A stretch of 7,031 bases of DNA, taken from assembly GCA_012735335.1 (NCBI GenBank), contig JAAYHO010000442.1, positions 1-7,031 of the forward strand. The letters run 5' to 3'. Below the pieces are notes generated by a model. The model saw nothing but the letters and a program-made list of their open reading frames with translations. It was not told the DNA's origin and searched no databases. Numbering within the stretch: position 1 is the first letter of the stretch; each line of letters opens with the position of its first letter. This document shows, in pieces, positions 6,044-7,031 of the stretch. The DNA comes from Gammaproteobacteria bacterium (lineage in GTDB: Bacteria; Pseudomonadota; Gammaproteobacteria; Pseudomonadales; Pseudomonadaceae). A program made the position numbers and the translations under genes.

Positions 6044-6062
6044 TATTTCGCAATGCGAAATA
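6044..6062. promoter_or_regulatory. Predicted IclR-type operator O2, perfect palindrome ahead of the regulator
   Basis: TATTTCGCA-A-TGCGAAATA is a perfect 9+1+9 dyad. It ends 38 bases before the regulator start at 6101 and suggests self-regulation. A much weaker match with TGCGAA lies 30 bases upstream (centre 6023). Confidence 0.75.
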
Positions 6063-6100
6063 ACAAGAAAGACTCTACGGATGCATTAATCAAGGTACTC

Positions 6101-6892
6101 ATGCCCATGAATGACAATCAGACAGACGCGGCCCCGGTCAAGGACCGCAAATTTGTCGAGGCGCTGTCGCGCGGACTGGATGTATTGCGCGCTTTCAGTC
6201 ATGGCTCGGTGGTGATGGGCAATCAGGATATTGCCCGCATCACCGGCCTGCCCAAGCCCACGGTATCGCGTATGACCTATACGCTGACCAAGCTGGGTTA
6301 TCTCTCCTATTCCCCACAGCTGGAAAAGTACCAGTTGGACTCCGGCGTGCTGGCACTGGGTTACGCCTATGTATCCAACCTGCGCGTCCGCCAGTTGGCC
6401 AAGCCCTATCTGGATGAGTTCGCCCGCAACACCAATACCTCCGTAGGCCTGACCTGCCGTGACCGGCTGTCGATGATCTATGTGGAGAACTGCCGCCCGG
6501 CCGAGGTTACCTCGCTGCGCATGGATGTGGGTGTACGCCTGCCATTGGCGACCACCGCCGCCGGCCGCGCCTATCTGGCCGCGATGAAGGAAGAAGAGCG
6601 TCAGCATGTGATGAGTTCTCTGGCAACGCGGAATCCGGACACCTGGCCGGAACTGGAAAAACAGCTGGAGCAGGCCTTTGCTGATTACCAGAAGTACGGC
6701 TTCTGCCTGTCGCTGGGCGACTGGGATCGCAACGTCAATGCCGCTGGTGTGGCCCTGCACCTGCAGGACGGCACCATCATGGCGCTGACCTGCGGCGCAC
6801 CCACGTACCTGGTATCGGAAGACAAGGTGAAAAACCAGCTGGCCCACCAATTGGCAATCCTGGCGAGGGATATAGAACGCCTTGGCGTGTAA
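6101..6892 (+). CDS. IclR-family transcriptional regulator
   Basis: A 263-residue regulator, the normal IclR size. The N-terminal winged helix-turn-helix spans about 18-82: FVEALSRGLDVLRAF (18-32), then the helix-turn-helix NQDIARITGLPKPTVSRM (41-58), and the wing ending KYQLDSGVLALG (76-87). The effector-binding domain (about 98-262) shows TTAAGRAYLAAM (151-162) and GFCLSLGDWDRNVNAAGVAL (200-219), typical of the family. It should bind a small pathway acid or CoA ester and control neighbouring catabolic genes. The start at 6101 is chosen because AAGG (6092-6095) precedes it by five bases. Starts further upstream would lie in or before the perfect palindrome (6044-6062) and give an unusually long N-terminus; 6107 is the other option. 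It is divergent from the synthetase operon and followed by further operator copies. Whether it represses or activates is not visible. Confidence 0.93.
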   Translation: MPMNDNQTDAAPVKDRKFVEALSRGLDVLRAFSHGSVVMGNQDIARITGLPKPTVSRMTYTLTKLGYLSYSPQLEKYQLDSGVLALGYAYVSNLRVRQLAKPYLDEFARNTNTSVGLTCRDRLSMIYVENCRPAEVTSLRMDVGVRLPLATTAAGRAYLAAMKEEERQHVMSSLATRNPDTWPELEKQLEQAFADYQKYGFCLSLGDWDRNVNAAGVALHLQDGTIMALTCGAPTYLVSEDKVKNQLAHQLAILARDIERLGV

Positions 6893-6955
6893 CCATCAAT
6901 ACCCGTTATGAGTTGGTATTTTGTAATGGGCATCGACAAGGCCTGACAAGTTTTG

Positions 6956-6974
6956 TATTTTGCTATGCGAAATA
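6956..6974. promoter_or_regulatory. Predicted IclR-type operator O3, before the gene beyond the right edge
   Basis: TATTTTGCT-A-TGCGAAATA shares its entire right half with the perfect palindrome O2 and has seven of nine paired positions. It lies 57 bases before the right edge. A -35-like CTGACA (6943-6948) precedes it, followed 15 bases later by TGC-TATGCG, so the site may overlap the promoter of the next operon. Confidence 0.7.
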
Positions 6975-6983
6975 TGGTTTCAT

Positions 6984-7002
6984 TATTTCGCACAATGAAA
7001 CT
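6984..7002. promoter_or_regulatory. Predicted weak IclR-type operator O4
   Basis: TATTTCGCA-C-AATGAAACT has a left half identical to O2 but a degenerate right half. Its centre is 28 bases from that of O3, so the two lie on nearly the same face of the helix and could bind two dimers cooperatively. Confidence 0.5.
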
Positions 7003-7019
7003 CATCTGATCAGGATCAC

Positions 7020-7025
7020 AGGAGG
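7020..7025 (+). promoter_or_regulatory. Ribosome binding site of a gene starting beyond the right edge
   Basis: AGGAGG is a near-perfect Shine-Dalgarno sequence, with six bases left before the window ends. A start codon at 7032 would have ideal spacing. The gene product is not visible. Confidence 0.7.
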
Positions 7026-7031
7026 TTCAGC

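Noticed and set aside
5855..6100. Upstream N-terminal extension of the IclR regulator, including a start at 6053
   Set aside because: The extension overlaps the synthetase start and both operators. ATG 6053 is the centre of the perfect palindrome, and 6101 has a better ribosome binding site and gives the usual length.
6086..6850. 254-codon minus-strand open frame over the regulator
   Set aside because: The plus strand encodes a full-length IclR protein with correct domain order; the antisense frame has no domain or ribosome binding site.
6902..6930. Possible hairpin terminator after the regulator (CCCGTTA with TAATGGG)
   Set aside because: The seven-base stem contains a G-T pair, the loop is 15 bases, and no T run follows.
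1..7031. CRISPR array, tRNA or rRNA genes, phage or defence genes
   Set aside because: No regularly spaced repeats, no cloverleaf with anticodon or CCA-type end, and no proteins of these classes were seen on either strand.

Overview
The window looks like chromosomal DNA of a Pseudomonas-type gammaproteobacterium. The basis is its moderately high G+C content, strong third-position G/C in the genes, Pseudomonas-like REP sequences, and protein sequences that resemble pseudomonad families. A genus such as Halopseudomonas is possible, but this is an impression from memory and not a database result. The window is mostly a CoA-dependent catabolism locus with its own regulator.

Layout from left to right. 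Positions 1-69 hold the tail of an unidentified gene, followed four bases later by a complete thiolase gene (74-1273, +). A 300-base gap carries a large REPIN-like inverted repeat and a probable promoter. It leads to a small membrane protein (1573-1869, +) and a PEBP/YbhB-family protein (1907-2389, +), which probably form a two-gene unit ending at a hairpin. A four-copy 13-bp tandem repeat and a good sigma-70 promoter precede a TesB-like double-hotdog thioesterase (2585-3394, +). The convergent gap at 3395-3592 contains a REP-like remnant and a MITE-like palindrome. On the minus strand, an acyl-CoA synthetase (5912-4287) and an atypical crotonase-family protein (4273-3593) form a tight two-gene operon. 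Divergent from it is an IclR-family regulator (6101-6892, +). The last 140 bases are a regulatory region ending in a strong ribosome binding site, so another gene almost certainly starts at or just after the right edge.

The most informative signal is a 19-bp palindrome of the form TATTTyGCn-N-TGCGAAAyA. It occurs once beside the synthetase promoter, once as a perfect dyad ahead of the regulator, and once or twice in front of the gene beyond the right edge. This links the regulator, the synthetase-crotonase operon and the downstream operon into one predicted regulon: an acid is activated to its CoA ester and then processed by crotonase and beta-oxidation-like steps. The thiolase and thioesterase could act on such CoA esters, but no copy of the palindrome was seen near them, so they are probably controlled separately. 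The substrate cannot be read from this window. I did not find a clearly new type of system. The regulon, the atypical crotonase and the repeat elements are the points worth a second look.
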